Source: Vibrio aquaticus (GTDB lineage: Bacteria; Pseudomonadota; Gammaproteobacteria; Enterobacterales; Vibrionaceae). Taken from it: a stretch of 64,000 nucleotides of DNA. A program made the position numbers and the translations under genes. Position 1 is the stretch's first letter; every line of letters begins with the position of its first letter. This document shows positions 47,044-55,792 of the stretch, piece after piece. The notes under the pieces were generated by a model, which saw only the letters and a list, made by a program, of their open reading frames with translations, made no database searches and was not told the DNA's origin. The DNA lies in the NCBI RefSeq assembly GCF_003970385.1, contig NZ_RXZH01000002.1:372001-436000 (forward strand). Direction: 5' to 3'.

Positions 47044-48075
47044 ATGAAGTACAAACAACTAGCCTTATCAGTGGCGGTTCTAACGGCGCTTAGTGGTTGT
47101 CAGACTAGCTCAGACACCAGCGATAAACCAGAAAAAACCAATCACCTTAGCCAAGGTGTTTACGAAGTCGAATATGGGTCTGCACAAGCTCTAGCGGCTC
47201 AGTCAAAAACGTTATCTCAAGTGATGTCATTTTACTGTGCCTCAAACACTGACATTGAGGCAGTGAAACAAACGTGGCATGAGACCATGGTTCGTTGGAT
47301 GGCACTACAGGGGCAAGAACGAGGTCCTGAAGAAGCCTTGGCGCAAAGTTGGAATATCCAGTTTTGGCCAGACAAGAAGAATACAACGGGTCGCAAGATG
47401 AGTGCTTTGATTCGACAAGATCAATCAGCAACGCAAGAGGATATTGCCCAACAAAGCGTGACTGTACAAGGCCTTGGTTCAATTGAATGGCTGCTGTATG
47501 ACAAAGGGTCAGATCTGATTGATAACGCACAAACTTGCTCAACGGCAACCTCTATTACGACCAATATTGAGTTAAATACGGCAAGCATTGCTCAGGCTTG
47601 GTCAACCAATCCATGGGTGGAACTGGATGAAAAACGGTGGGAGTCAGAATACATTGCGCTGCTTTCGAACCAGCTTGAGTACAGTATGAAGAAAATGAGC
47701 CGACCTCTGGCCAATTTTGGTAAGCCTCGCCCTTATTTTTCGGAGTCTTGGCGCTCAGAAACGTCTATGCAAAACCTAAAAGCCAATGTTGAAGCGATGC
47801 AAGCTCTCTACTTCGCGAATGGTCAGGGGCTTGATGCGCTGCTTAGAGAAAAAGGCAAAGCGGAGTTGGCTGATCGAATCGCTAATCAGTTTGCGATGAC
47901 AGTCGAGACATGGCCTGCAGAACAGAGCTTGTTCTCAATGCTGCAAACCAAACCAGGCTATCAATATGCTTACTCACAGTACAATAAGCTAGAACAACTC
48001 AAGTACTTGATTCATGAAGAAGTAGCGATAGAGCTTGGGGTCATTATAGGGTTTAACGCAACAGATGGTGACTAA
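47044..48075 (+). CDS. imelysin-family lipoprotein
   Basis: 343 residues from ATG 47044 (MKYKQLALSVAVL), with AGGA 6 bases upstream; GTG 47041 is less likely. Lipobox LSGC at about 16-19. The position of the GxHxxE motif reads GLGSIEWLLY, so the histidine is replaced while the Glu stays, a feature of the second imelysin in such operons. It overlaps the DUF1513 gene by 11 bases. Confidence 0.85.
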   Translation: MKYKQLALSVAVLTALSGCQTSSDTSDKPEKTNHLSQGVYEVEYGSAQALAAQSKTLSQVMSFYCASNTDIEAVKQTWHETMVRWMALQGQERGPEEALAQSWNIQFWPDKKNTTGRKMSALIRQDQSATQEDIAQQSVTVQGLGSIEWLLYDKGSDLIDNAQTCSTATSITTNIELNTASIAQAWSTNPWVELDEKRWESEYIALLSNQLEYSMKKMSRPLANFGKPRPYFSESWRSETSMQNLKANVEAMQALYFANGQGLDALLREKGKAELADRIANQFAMTVETWPAEQSLFSMLQTKPGYQYAYSQYNKLEQLKYLIHEEVAIELGVIIGFNATDGD

Positions 48076-49141
48076 TCAAACCAGACGTTCACTCTTGAAA
48101 GCCGCTCTATTTGGGGCGGCTTATCCTTTGGCAGGGTGTGTAACAACGTCACAGAAAACTCAGCAGCCAACGCTCATCGGGTGTTCGATTGTCGGTCGAG
48201 ACCGATTCCAAGCCGTTGTTGCCGATGAAAATGGCTTGCCACTCAAAAGTATCGCACTCCCAGAGAGAGGGCATGGTGTGGCTTCGTGTTCAAAGCATCA
48301 GCATGCCGTCGCGTTTGGCCGCCGACCAGGGACCTTCTTTCAGGTCTTTGACTATGTAACGGGTGAGTCGATCAAGCTTCGAGCGGCAGACCACCATCGT
48401 CATTACTATGGTCATGGCGTGTTCTCCCATGATGGACAGTGGTTGTTTGCTACGGAAGGAGAGCGCAACACAAGCCGAGGCATTATTGGGGTTTATGACG
48501 TGATTGCGGGTTACGAAAAAGTCACCGAATTTACCGGTTTTGGTCTTGGGCCTCATGAAGTGATTCTTATGCCAGACGACTCCTTAGCGATTGGTGTCGG
48601 CGGCGTTCATACTAACGGCAGAGAGCCACTCAACCTAGATTCTATGTCACCAAGTCTTAGCTATTTGGATAAGAATGGAGAGCTGATCGAACAAGTTGGG
48701 TTGCCTGACCATAAATTGAGCATTCGTCACCTTGCTCATGATGGCTCCAAAACCGTGCTATGTGGCCAGCAATATCGCGGTGAACCGGATGAATATCCAT
48801 CTCTGTTGGCCATGCACACATTAGGCGGTGAACTATTACCTTTACAAGCTGAGCCAGAGCAATGGGCGCGGTTTAATCACTACATTGCGAGCATTGCGGC
48901 GACGGATGAGTGGATTTTAGCCACGTCTCCCCGAGGGAACTGTTATGGTATTTGGTCTAAACACACTCGGAAGCTCGTTGAGCAGGCATCTCTGCCTGAT
49001 GCCTCTGGTGTGGTCGTACAAGGAGATGTGTTCAAGGTGAGTTCTGGGGCGGGGGGCGTTGTCAGTCAACGTAGACCGGGGGACAAACACAGGATTCGCT
49101 CAGGTGTTCAATGGGATAACCACTGGTCAGTAATCAGTTAA
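48065..49141 (+). CDS. DUF1513-family protein
   Basis: 358 residues. The N-terminus has TRRSLLKAALFGAAYPLAGC, a Tat-like twin Arg plus a possible lipobox, so export as a folded protein is plausible. The body is a beta-propeller-like repeat (HGVFSHDGQWLFATEGE, LGPHEVILMPD, IRHLAHDGSKTVLCGQQY). It ends the Fur-box operon. Function not defined; context suggests periplasmic iron handling. Confidence 0.85.
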   Translation: MVTNQTRRSLLKAALFGAAYPLAGCVTTSQKTQQPTLIGCSIVGRDRFQAVVADENGLPLKSIALPERGHGVASCSKHQHAVAFGRRPGTFFQVFDYVTGESIKLRAADHHRHYYGHGVFSHDGQWLFATEGERNTSRGIIGVYDVIAGYEKVTEFTGFGLGPHEVILMPDDSLAIGVGGVHTNGREPLNLDSMSPSLSYLDKNGELIEQVGLPDHKLSIRHLAHDGSKTVLCGQQYRGEPDEYPSLLAMHTLGGELLPLQAEPEQWARFNHYIASIAATDEWILATSPRGNCYGIWSKHTRKLVEQASLPDASGVVVQGDVFKVSSGAGGVVSQRRPGDKHRIRSGVQWDNHWSVIS

Positions 49142-49246
49142 TACAGACGTTGATTTCTATGATCTTTACGACAGTCTCAAAAACAAGCCGTTTGACTATC
49201 GAATAACTCTGCCATACTTATAGTTCGACTCGATGAGGATGAGTAG

Positions 49247-50794
49247 ATGGTCAAACGGATTTATTGGTTGTTGGTGGTGTGCTTGTTACCATCAACCACT
49301 TTTGCGAGTCAGTACTTCAATCAAATTGGATGGATAACGCCTGAAAGTCAGGTGCACAAGTTACTGCAATATCCTGACATATTGGATTCAATCTATCGTG
49401 ACAATGATAACCAGCTTATTTGGTTTGATCTTCAACAGAGCAGTAAGCTTGAGTTTCAGCTCGAAGTCATTCAACAGGCCGGCTTTAGTTCGCTATTCAA
49501 TCGTCAACTGAGTTATCTGAACTTTTACCGTAAAAGCAACCGTTGGTATGAATATGACTTGCTTGCGACAGACACTACGCTACTTTATTTAAGCTACGCC
49601 ACATTAGCGCAATCACAGGGCAAAGATTGGTTCTTTGAACAACGACTAACCGGCACTCTTCCTCCTCCTCCAGTGAGCGTTCAAATCGCATTCAAACGCA
49701 GTGTCATCCACCAAGAGTTGGCCGAACTGATCGAATCTTTCACCCCAGACTCAGATGGTTACCACAACCTCATCGATACTTATCTGAACGTTGTTCGTTT
49801 TCAAAAATTGGATTTGCCGCTTTACCAGCAGTACGGATTGAAGCGAGTAGGCGACAAAATAGAGCAACGTGACGTCTTACTGCAGCGCCTCGCGATTGTT
49901 GATGTTGATTTGATTGACGTAGACAAAGAAGCCACTTGGTATGACAAATCTCTTGAGCCTGCGATTAAACAGTTCCAACGCCTTCATGGGCTGAAGCCTG
50001 ATGGTGTCATTGGCCCGAATACCATTAAATGGATTAACTTACCGCTAGAGCAAAGACTGTCGACATTAGCCATTAACGCTGAGCGTATTCGATATTGGCC
50101 AACCGCTAGAGACACCATCATTGTCGTGAACGTGCCGAGCTTTGAAATGACCTACTGGGACGACGGGCAAGAAGTGTTTGAGTCGAAAGTGGTGGTCGGA
50201 AAAATTGCTCGGCCAACCCCACTAATGACGACTCGCCTAGACTCACTGATTCTTAACCCAACATGGAATGTGCCTTGGAAAATCATGGTTGAAGACATTA
50301 TTCCGAAGGTTCAAGAGGATAGGGAATACCTTACTCGTCAGAACATCAAGATCATTCCGAAATGGGGTTCAAAAGATGAGATAAACCCAGACACCATAGA
50401 TTGGGATAACTTGACACCAAGCGCCTTTCCTTATCGGATGACTCAGCTTTCAGGCAACCACAATGCTCTGGGGCTGTACAAGTTCAACACGCCAAACCGC
50501 CGCGCTATCTATCTACACGATACGCCAAGCAAAGGGCTATTTAGCGAAGAACAACGAGCATTTAGTTCTGGATGCATTCGTGTTGAAAACGCAGATGTAT
50601 TTGCCAATAGACTCATTGATACCTATGGCGTGATCCGCGAAGAGAACGTAACGTCAGAGCCAAAATCAAATCACGCGATCCCGCTCAGAAATCGTATTCC
50701 AGTACATATCATCTATCAAACGGCATGGTATGAGGAAGGCAATGTCCACTATAGGGAAGACATTTACCGCCTAGACGGAAACAGTTTGATATAG
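49247..50794 (+). CDS. L,D-transpeptidase (YcbB/LdtD-like)
   Basis: 515 residues with a signal peptide (cleavage near TFASQY, about 20). A peptidoglycan-binding domain (about 220-265, IKQFQRLHGLKPDGVIGPNT) precedes the YkuD catalytic domain (about 295-460) with IYLHDTPSKGLF and SSGCIRVENAD, catalytic Cys443. It makes 3-3 cross-links in peptidoglycan. Shorter than Escherichia coli LdtD (about 615). With the two following genes it forms the ycbB-ycbK-ycbL order of enterobacteria. Confidence 0.9.
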   Translation: MVKRIYWLLVVCLLPSTTFASQYFNQIGWITPESQVHKLLQYPDILDSIYRDNDNQLIWFDLQQSSKLEFQLEVIQQAGFSSLFNRQLSYLNFYRKSNRWYEYDLLATDTTLLYLSYATLAQSQGKDWFFEQRLTGTLPPPPVSVQIAFKRSVIHQELAELIESFTPDSDGYHNLIDTYLNVVRFQKLDLPLYQQYGLKRVGDKIEQRDVLLQRLAIVDVDLIDVDKEATWYDKSLEPAIKQFQRLHGLKPDGVIGPNTIKWINLPLEQRLSTLAINAERIRYWPTARDTIIVVNVPSFEMTYWDDGQEVFESKVVVGKIARPTPLMTTRLDSLILNPTWNVPWKIMVEDIIPKVQEDREYLTRQNIKIIPKWGSKDEINPDTIDWDNLTPSAFPYRMTQLSGNHNALGLYKFNTPNRRAIYLHDTPSKGLFSEEQRAFSSGCIRVENADVFANRLIDTYGVIREENVTSEPKSNHAIPLRNRIPVHIIYQTAWYEEGNVHYREDIYRLDGNSLI

Positions 50795-50864
50795 CTGTTC
50801 ACGGAAAATATTAATTTACATTTTTGTAGATTAATAATTTTGCTTTTTAGTTCAATAATTAAAC

Positions 50865-50876
50865 GGATAATTATCC
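50865..50876. promoter_or_regulatory. 12-bp palindrome GGATAATTATCC
   Basis: A perfect palindrome in the AT-rich 189-base gap before the YcbK-like gene; possible operator, nothing known binds it. Confidence 0.3.
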
Positions 50877-50983
50877 ACTAAATGGCAAATTGAGCATACT
50901 TTATGCATTTGCACTTCATGAAAGAGTTATGTAGTGTCGCCACTCGACACTGTTCTGAAACTTATTTGTGAAGGTATTTTAAC

Positions 50984-51526
50984 GTGGTTTTTTCCCGACG
51001 AGATTTTCTTAAACTGGCCGGAAGTGGCTTGGTTGTTGCGACTTGTGCACCAAGCGTAGCGTTTGCCTCTTATCCTGATCAACCTCGCTCTCTTGCTCTA
51101 ACGAATTTGCATACACGAGAAGCATTAGAAACGTGTTACTTTGATGGTACCAAGTACGTAGCGAAAGAGTTGGGTCGTTTGAATCATTTGTGTCGTGACT
51201 TTAGACGCAACGAAGTCCACCCAATGGATAAGCGATTGTTTGATCATATTAGTCAAATTCAACAGGAACTCGGCGTTCAAGCTGAAGTTGAAATCATTTC
51301 TGGCTACCGCTCTCCGGCAACGAATGAAGCGTTGCGTGGCAAATCTAGCGGTGTAGCGAAAAAGAGCTATCACATGCTAGGCCAAGCGATCGATTTTCGT
51401 TTGGATGGCGTAAACCTAAAACGTGTCCGTGATGTCGCACGTGAGCTCAAGTTTGGTGGAGTAGGCTACTACCCAGGAAGTAACTTTATCCATGTTGATA
51501 CTGGACCGGTTCGTTACTGGGCATAA
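50984..51526 (+). CDS. ycbK: YcbK-like Tat-exported peptidase (M15/DUF882)
   Basis: 180 residues from GTG 50984. The N-terminus has SRRDFLKLAGSGLVVATC, a Tat signal, cleaved near VAFAS. The catalytic domain has SGYRSPATNEALR, SYHMLGQAIDFRL (zinc His and Asp) and FIHVDTGPVRYW (final His). It resembles D-Ala-D-Ala carboxypeptidase-type metallopeptidases, so a periplasmic cell-wall role is likely. Confidence 0.9.
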   Translation: MVFSRRDFLKLAGSGLVVATCAPSVAFASYPDQPRSLALTNLHTREALETCYFDGTKYVAKELGRLNHLCRDFRRNEVHPMDKRLFDHISQIQQELGVQAEVEIISGYRSPATNEALRGKSSGVAKKSYHMLGQAIDFRLDGVNLKRVRDVARELKFGGVGYYPGSNFIHVDTGPVRYWA

Positions 51527-51612
51527 TGCCTGTCAGTGTCGCTTTGGGAGTTGTCAAAAAGCGGCGCTAATGTCATAGTTCAGCCAGTTTGGAAATCTCA
51601 CAAGGTTAATGT

Positions 51613-52269
51613 ATGTCTCTTCAGTATCAAGTTGTTCCTGTTACTTCCTTTTCTCAAAACTGCTCTATTGTTTGGTGTGATGAAACAATGGAAGGGATCG
51701 TTGTCGATCCAGGCGGTGATGTTAAGCAACTGGCGATGCTGATTAAAGAACTTGGCGTTAAAGTGGTAAACCTTGTGCTGACACATGGTCACCTTGATCA
51801 TGTGGGTGGTACAGAGCCGCTTGCTCGTGAACTTGGCGGCGTTGGTATTGTTGGCCCTCATAAAGACGACAACTTCTGGTTACAAGGTCTTGAAGGTCAA
51901 AGCCAAATGTTTGGTTTTCCACTAACAGAAGCGTTTGAACCTGATCAATGGTTAAACGAAGGCGATAAAATTACATTTGGCAATCAAGTTATCGATGTGA
52001 TTCATACTCCGGGACACACTCCAGGTCACGTTGTGTTGTTTAGCGATGACGCTAAGTTGGCATTTGTTGGTGACGTGCTGTTTAACGGCTCGGTTGGTCG
52101 TACAGATTTCCCGAAAGGGGACTTCGATACTCTGATTAACTCGATTAAGAGCAAACTATGGCCGCTGGGCAATGACGTTCGCTTTGTTCCGGGTCACGGC
52201 CCTGAGTCTACGTTTGGTCGTGAACGTGCGTCTAACCCATTTGTGGCGGATGAAATGCCGTTGTACTAA
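51613..52269 (+). CDS. ycbL: MBL-fold metallohydrolase (YcbL)
   Basis: 218 residues, cytoplasmic. Zinc motif THGHLDHVGG (58-67), plus HTPGHTPGHV and VGDVLFNGSVGRTDFP, then VPGHGPES. This is the glyoxalase II-like YcbL type; YcbL of enterobacteria has hydroxyacylglutathione hydrolase-like activity, but the true substrate is unclear. ATG 51613 follows CAAGGTT. A terminator follows at 52288-52316. Confidence 0.9.
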   Translation: MSLQYQVVPVTSFSQNCSIVWCDETMEGIVVDPGGDVKQLAMLIKELGVKVVNLVLTHGHLDHVGGTEPLARELGGVGIVGPHKDDNFWLQGLEGQSQMFGFPLTEAFEPDQWLNEGDKITFGNQVIDVIHTPGHTPGHVVLFSDDAKLAFVGDVLFNGSVGRTDFPKGDFDTLINSIKSKLWPLGNDVRFVPGHGPESTFGRERASNPFVADEMPLY

Positions 52270-52287
52270 ACACTGTGTACAGTTGAA

Positions 52288-52316
52288 TGGAAGGTCGCTC
52301 AGTGCGGCCTTTTTTG
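52288..52316. terminator. terminator between ycbL and DUF2982 gene
   Basis: AAGGTCGC and GCGGCCTTTTTT pair with one G-T, then a T-run on the plus strand; convergent genes meet here. Confidence 0.75.
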
Positions 52317-52348
52317 ATCTTGCCAGAAATAGGCAAGTTGGAGCTGCT

Positions 52349-53020
52349 TTAGCTGGGATCTCGGTTAGCTGCGGCCAAGTATCGTCTAGTTATCCCAACA
52401 AACTCTTCTGCTTCTCGGTCGAGGTCCTGGGCTGAAATGAAGATGTCGTAATCGAAGTATTCGCGTTGGTAGGCCATCCGATTGGCGAGCATCGCTTGTA
52501 GCCCAGTAAATTGTTGGCCTTGACTGCTGCTATAGCGACTAGAGTCTAAAACGATATCTTCAAAACGTTCGACCTGTTGATACTGCTTCGCACCCACATA
52601 GAGTAGGGCTCTTTGGCTCAGTAGGATTTCAGTGGCAATTCGTGGACAGATGCTCGTTAGGTAGGGAGAATAATGCTTAAGCTTGATCCCGATCCAAGGC
52701 AGGGGTTGATGCCAACCTTCCTGCTCATACGTGCACACGCCAATTTTACTGACATTACTCCATTGTACGACCCATCCTCCTTTAAACAGGTGTTGCTGAA
52801 AATGTGTCGCTGTCAGCGTGAAACGTACGGTGCTTTTTAGTATTAACACATAGCCAAAGCCGATCAGTGCAGCAAAGGCGACAATGGTTAGAACCGCTTG
52901 TTGCCAACTTGGGAAATAAAGTAGAAGGACCAAACTGGAAATCGCCGACATTCCAGCTAACCAACGGAGCGTCACTGTCGAGAAAATAAAGGGCTGATTG
53001 GTGAGGTGAATGGTTTCCAT
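52349..53020 (-). CDS. DUF2982-family membrane protein
   Basis: 223 residues from ATG 53020 (METIHLTNQPFIF), with GGAG 5 bases upstream; an upstream ATG (53050) has none. Two membrane segments (about 18-60) precede a soluble part with a PH-like look (VRFTLTATHFQQHLFKGGWV). A family I know mainly from vibrios, function unknown. Confidence 0.8.
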   Translation of the reverse strand: METIHLTNQPFIFSTVTLRWLAGMSAISSLVLLLYFPSWQQAVLTIVAFAALIGFGYVLILKSTVRFTLTATHFQQHLFKGGWVVQWSNVSKIGVCTYEQEGWHQPLPWIGIKLKHYSPYLTSICPRIATEILLSQRALLYVGAKQYQQVERFEDIVLDSSRYSSSQGQQFTGLQAMLANRMAYQREYFDYDIFISAQDLDREAEEFVGITRRYLAAANRDPS

Positions 53021-53241
53021 CAAGACTCCACTTTTACCAATAACGGACATCTGTTTATATAATCAGTAGTTTAACTTGTTTCATTATCTCTATTGATTAA
53101 ATTGTAGCCTCACATTGAGATATCACGTATTTTTGTGGCAGAAAGCACCTTATACCCTGTAAATACGACCAAATTTTTGGTATAAATCGCGCTTCAAATT
53201 TTCACCACTGCTCCGTATGCAGTGAAATGGAGAAATACTCG

Positions 53242-53616
53242 ATGAGACTTGCTCATAAGCGTAAAGTGCAGCTAAAACTGCAAAAGCGCATTAAGGCGAC
53301 AGTTGCGAAAGTTGAAGCAACAAAGAAAGCTAAGCCTGCAGTTGAGAAAAAAGTAGCGGCTAAACCAGCTGCGGAGAAAGTTGTAGCTGCGGCTAAAACA
53401 ACTGACGTTGCGCTTACTCCAAAGCAGCAACAAGTGCTAGATATCGTTGTTAGCAACGCTGAAGGTATCAACCCTAAAGGTATCGGTCTAGCAGCTGGTC
53501 AAGAAGATGCAAAAGCGGCTTCTTGGGCAACAGGCGCTCTTAAAAAACTTCTAGAAGAAAACCTAGTAGTGAAAGAGCAACTAGCAGGCAACAAAGTTAT
53601 CTACAAAGCAGTTTAA
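53242..53616 (+). CDS. Lys/Ala-rich DNA-binding-like protein
   Basis: 124 residues from ATG 53242 (MRLAHKRKVQLKL), with GGAG 9 bases upstream; ATG 53227 is the alternative and overlaps that ribosome site. The first 60 residues are a histone-H1-like tract (KKAKPAVEKKVAAKPAAEK); the rest (about 64-124) reads as a winged helix (LTPKQQQVLDIVVSNAEG, ATGALKKLLEENLVV). It probably binds nucleic acid; often labelled MarR-like. Own terminator at 53660-53685. Confidence 0.75.
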   Translation: MRLAHKRKVQLKLQKRIKATVAKVEATKKAKPAVEKKVAAKPAAEKVVAAAKTTDVALTPKQQQVLDIVVSNAEGINPKGIGLAAGQEDAKAASWATGALKKLLEENLVVKEQLAGNKVIYKAV

Positions 53617-53659
53617 TTGCCTCTAGCTCAATCCAGCTTATTGGATTACAAACCTTGAG

Positions 53660-53686
53660 AGCCTCGACATTGTCGGGGCTTTTTCA
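53660..53686 (+). terminator. terminator after Lys/Ala-rich gene
   Basis: AGCCTCGACA-TTGTCGGGGCTTTTT: a stem of about 9 bp with G-T pairs, then a T-run. Confidence 0.8.
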
Positions 53687-54012
53687 TCTCTGTCATTTAT
53701 GCGTTGGTCACACTTCTAACTATTTCATCAATAAATTCACTGATCTCATCACTACGTATTTCCCTCAGTTTTTTGATGAACCCAATTATCCTAACATATT
53801 GTTTTAAATTCATTATGTTTCTAAGGGGTCATTGTTCTTACGTGTTACTACGTACGCCTTTAGTCTAATTTTTAAAGACAGTGTTAAATTTTCTCCGTGT
53901 TCACGCTGATTTCTTCTTGCCCAATGATATTCCACTCTATCAGTGAGAAAGAACCTATATCAGTGAGACAGACACTACTTGAAGGTAGAGTCTGATAACA
54001 AAGGAAGTGAAC
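53687..54012 (+). promoter_or_regulatory. upstream region of TRAP operon with phased direct repeat
   Basis: TATCAGTGAGA occurs at 53938-53948 and again at 53958-53968, exactly 20 bases apart (two helical turns), about 55-75 bases before the dctP start. This fits paired sites of a dimeric activator, perhaps the NarL-type regulator at 58520. The rest of the gap shows no gene. Confidence 0.45.
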
Positions 54013-55134
54013 ATGAGATCATTGAATTCATCCCTAAAGAAAGTGGTACAGGGCAGTTTGGCTGTCATTGCATCTTCAGCCTTATTGGTTGGTTGTGGAC
54101 AAGAAGAAAAACAAGAGACAAAAGCGGCAAGTCAGCCAGACAAGGTGTACAAACTGAAACTGGCAGAAACTTGGGGGCCGAATTTCCCAGTCTTTGGTGA
54201 TGCAACGAAAAACATGGCTGCAATGGCAGAGAAAATGTCGAATGGTCGCCTAGTGATCACAATTGACTCTTCGAACAAGCACAAAGCGCCATTGGGCATC
54301 TTTGATATGGTTAAGTCAGGTCAGTACGACTTGGGCCACTCTGGTTCTTATTACTGGAAAGGCAAAGTGCCAAACACGCTATACTTCACTTCAATGCCAT
54401 TTGGTATGACACCAGCTGAACAATACGCATGGTTCTACCATGGTGGTGGTATGGAGCTGATGGATCAGGTGTACTCTCCACACAATCTTCTTTCTTTCCC
54501 TGGTGGTAACACAGACATTCAGATGGGTGGCTGGTTCCAAAAAGAAATCAACTCAGTCGAAGACTTGCAAGGTCTTAAGATGCGTATCCCTGGTTTCGCT
54601 GGCGAGATCTTAGCGGAGCTAGGCGCTAAACCAACCAACATTGCCCCAGGTGAACTATACACCTCTTTAGAACGCCGCACGATTGATGCACTAGAGTGGG
54701 TTGGTCCATCGCTAGATTTACGTATGGGTTTCCACAAAATTGCCCCTTACTACTACACAGGTTGGCATGAGCCAGGTTCAGAGCTTCAATTCCTAGTTAA
54801 CAAGCGTGTTTACGAAGGTCTACCTGAAGATCTACAAGAAATCTTACGTGTAGCAATGCGCACAGCCGCTTACGATATGTACACTCAAGCAACGCACGAA
54901 AGTGGTAAGAACTGGGTGTCAATGAAGTCTGAGTATCCTGATGTACAGGTTAAAGACTTCCCACCAGCAGTAATGAGTGCTCTTAAAGAAGCGAATGACC
55001 GTCTATTGGCGAAGCACGCAGAGAAAGACGAATTGGCGAAAACCATTCAACAGTCTCAAGCTGACTACCTACAGCAGGTACGTTCGTGGACAGATATTTC
55101 TCACCGCGCTTACTTAAACAGCCAAGCTCAATAA
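54013..55134 (+). CDS. TRAP transporter substrate-binding lipoprotein (TakP-like)
   Basis: 373 residues from ATG 54013, with AAGGA 7 bases upstream. Lipoprotein signal with LLVGC (about 23-27), so it is outer-leaflet tethered. DctP/TakP-type motifs: GHSGSYYWKGKVP, FTSMPFGM, GNTDIQMGGWF, KGLKMRIPG-like (QGLKMRIPGFAGEIL), ALEWVGPS and GWHEPGSELQF. The TakP subgroup binds alpha-keto acids with a cation; that ligand is a family-based inference. Two hairpins separate it from dctQ, which usually gives more binding protein than channel. Confidence 0.9.
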   Translation: MRSLNSSLKKVVQGSLAVIASSALLVGCGQEEKQETKAASQPDKVYKLKLAETWGPNFPVFGDATKNMAAMAEKMSNGRLVITIDSSNKHKAPLGIFDMVKSGQYDLGHSGSYYWKGKVPNTLYFTSMPFGMTPAEQYAWFYHGGGMELMDQVYSPHNLLSFPGGNTDIQMGGWFQKEINSVEDLQGLKMRIPGFAGEILAELGAKPTNIAPGELYTSLERRTIDALEWVGPSLDLRMGFHKIAPYYYTGWHEPGSELQFLVNKRVYEGLPEDLQEILRVAMRTAAYDMYTQATHESGKNWVSMKSEYPDVQVKDFPPAVMSALKEANDRLLAKHAEKDELAKTIQQSQADYLQQVRSWTDISHRAYLNSQAQ

Positions 55135-55144
55135 TAACCAATAT

Positions 55145-55171
55145 GGAATAAGTGACATTGTCACTTGTTCC
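55145..55171 (+). terminator. hairpin after TRAP binding-protein gene (first)
   Basis: GGAATAAGTGACA-T-TGTCACTTGTTCC: a long, near-perfect stem directly after the stop, without a T-run; probably protects the upstream mRNA end. Confidence 0.75.
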
Positions 55172-55201
55172 AGCTCAAGCCCAAGAAATACATTACCTAA
55201 G

Positions 55202-55230
55202 AGCGCCACATTAAAGTGGCGCCATTTTCA
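55202..55230 (+). terminator. hairpin before dctQ (second)
   Basis: GGCGCCACTTTAATGTGGCGC (shown on the minus strand) forms a GC-rich stem followed by ATTTTC; partial termination is likely. Confidence 0.7.
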
Positions 55231-55248
55231 AATTCCACGGAGTAAGGA

Positions 55249-55782
55249 ATGAGAAGCCTAATCTATATCGAGCGAGTGTTTAATCGCTTTGGTGACTTCC
55301 TCGGGTGGTTATCAAGCATCTTGTTTATCCTATTACTACTGAACGTAGTGTATGACGTTGTGATGCGTTATGTATTCAACGATGTTTCCATTGCCTTTCA
55401 AGAAATGGAATGGCATCTATTCTCAGCCGTGTTCTTACTCGGTGTACCTTACGCGATTAAAGCGGGCGGACATGTGCGCGTTGACCTTTTCTACGAGCGT
55501 TTATCGCACAAAGCTCAGGCAATCATTGATTTGCTAGGCACGCTGATATTCCTGTTACCTTTTTGCTTACTTGTTTCGTACTACGGCATTGGCTTCGTTA
55601 AAGAAAGTTATCTGTTAGGCGAGACTTCCGGCGATCCTGGCGGGTTACCTTATCGCTGGATCATTAAAGGCATGATCCCTTTGTCGTTCTTATTTATGGC
55701 GATCAGCGGCATTGGCTTGCTGTTGCACTCTCTCAATAAGATCTTCAACCCTCACCTCATCTATTCACAAGAGCAGAAATAA
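55249..55782 (+). CDS. dctQ: TRAP transporter small membrane subunit (DctQ)
   Basis: 177 residues with four hydrophobic segments and the DctQ marks: NVVYDVVMRYVFNDVSIAFQEMEWHLF, then GGHVRVDLFYERL. Partner of DctM in the inner membrane. Ribosome site TAAGGA before ATG 55249. It ends 10 bases before dctM. Confidence 0.93.
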   Translation: MRSLIYIERVFNRFGDFLGWLSSILFILLLLNVVYDVVMRYVFNDVSIAFQEMEWHLFSAVFLLGVPYAIKAGGHVRVDLFYERLSHKAQAIIDLLGTLIFLLPFCLLVSYYGIGFVKESYLLGETSGDPGGLPYRWIIKGMIPLSFLFMAISGIGLLLHSLNKIFNPHLIYSQEQK

Positions 55783-55792
55783 GGAGACAGTC

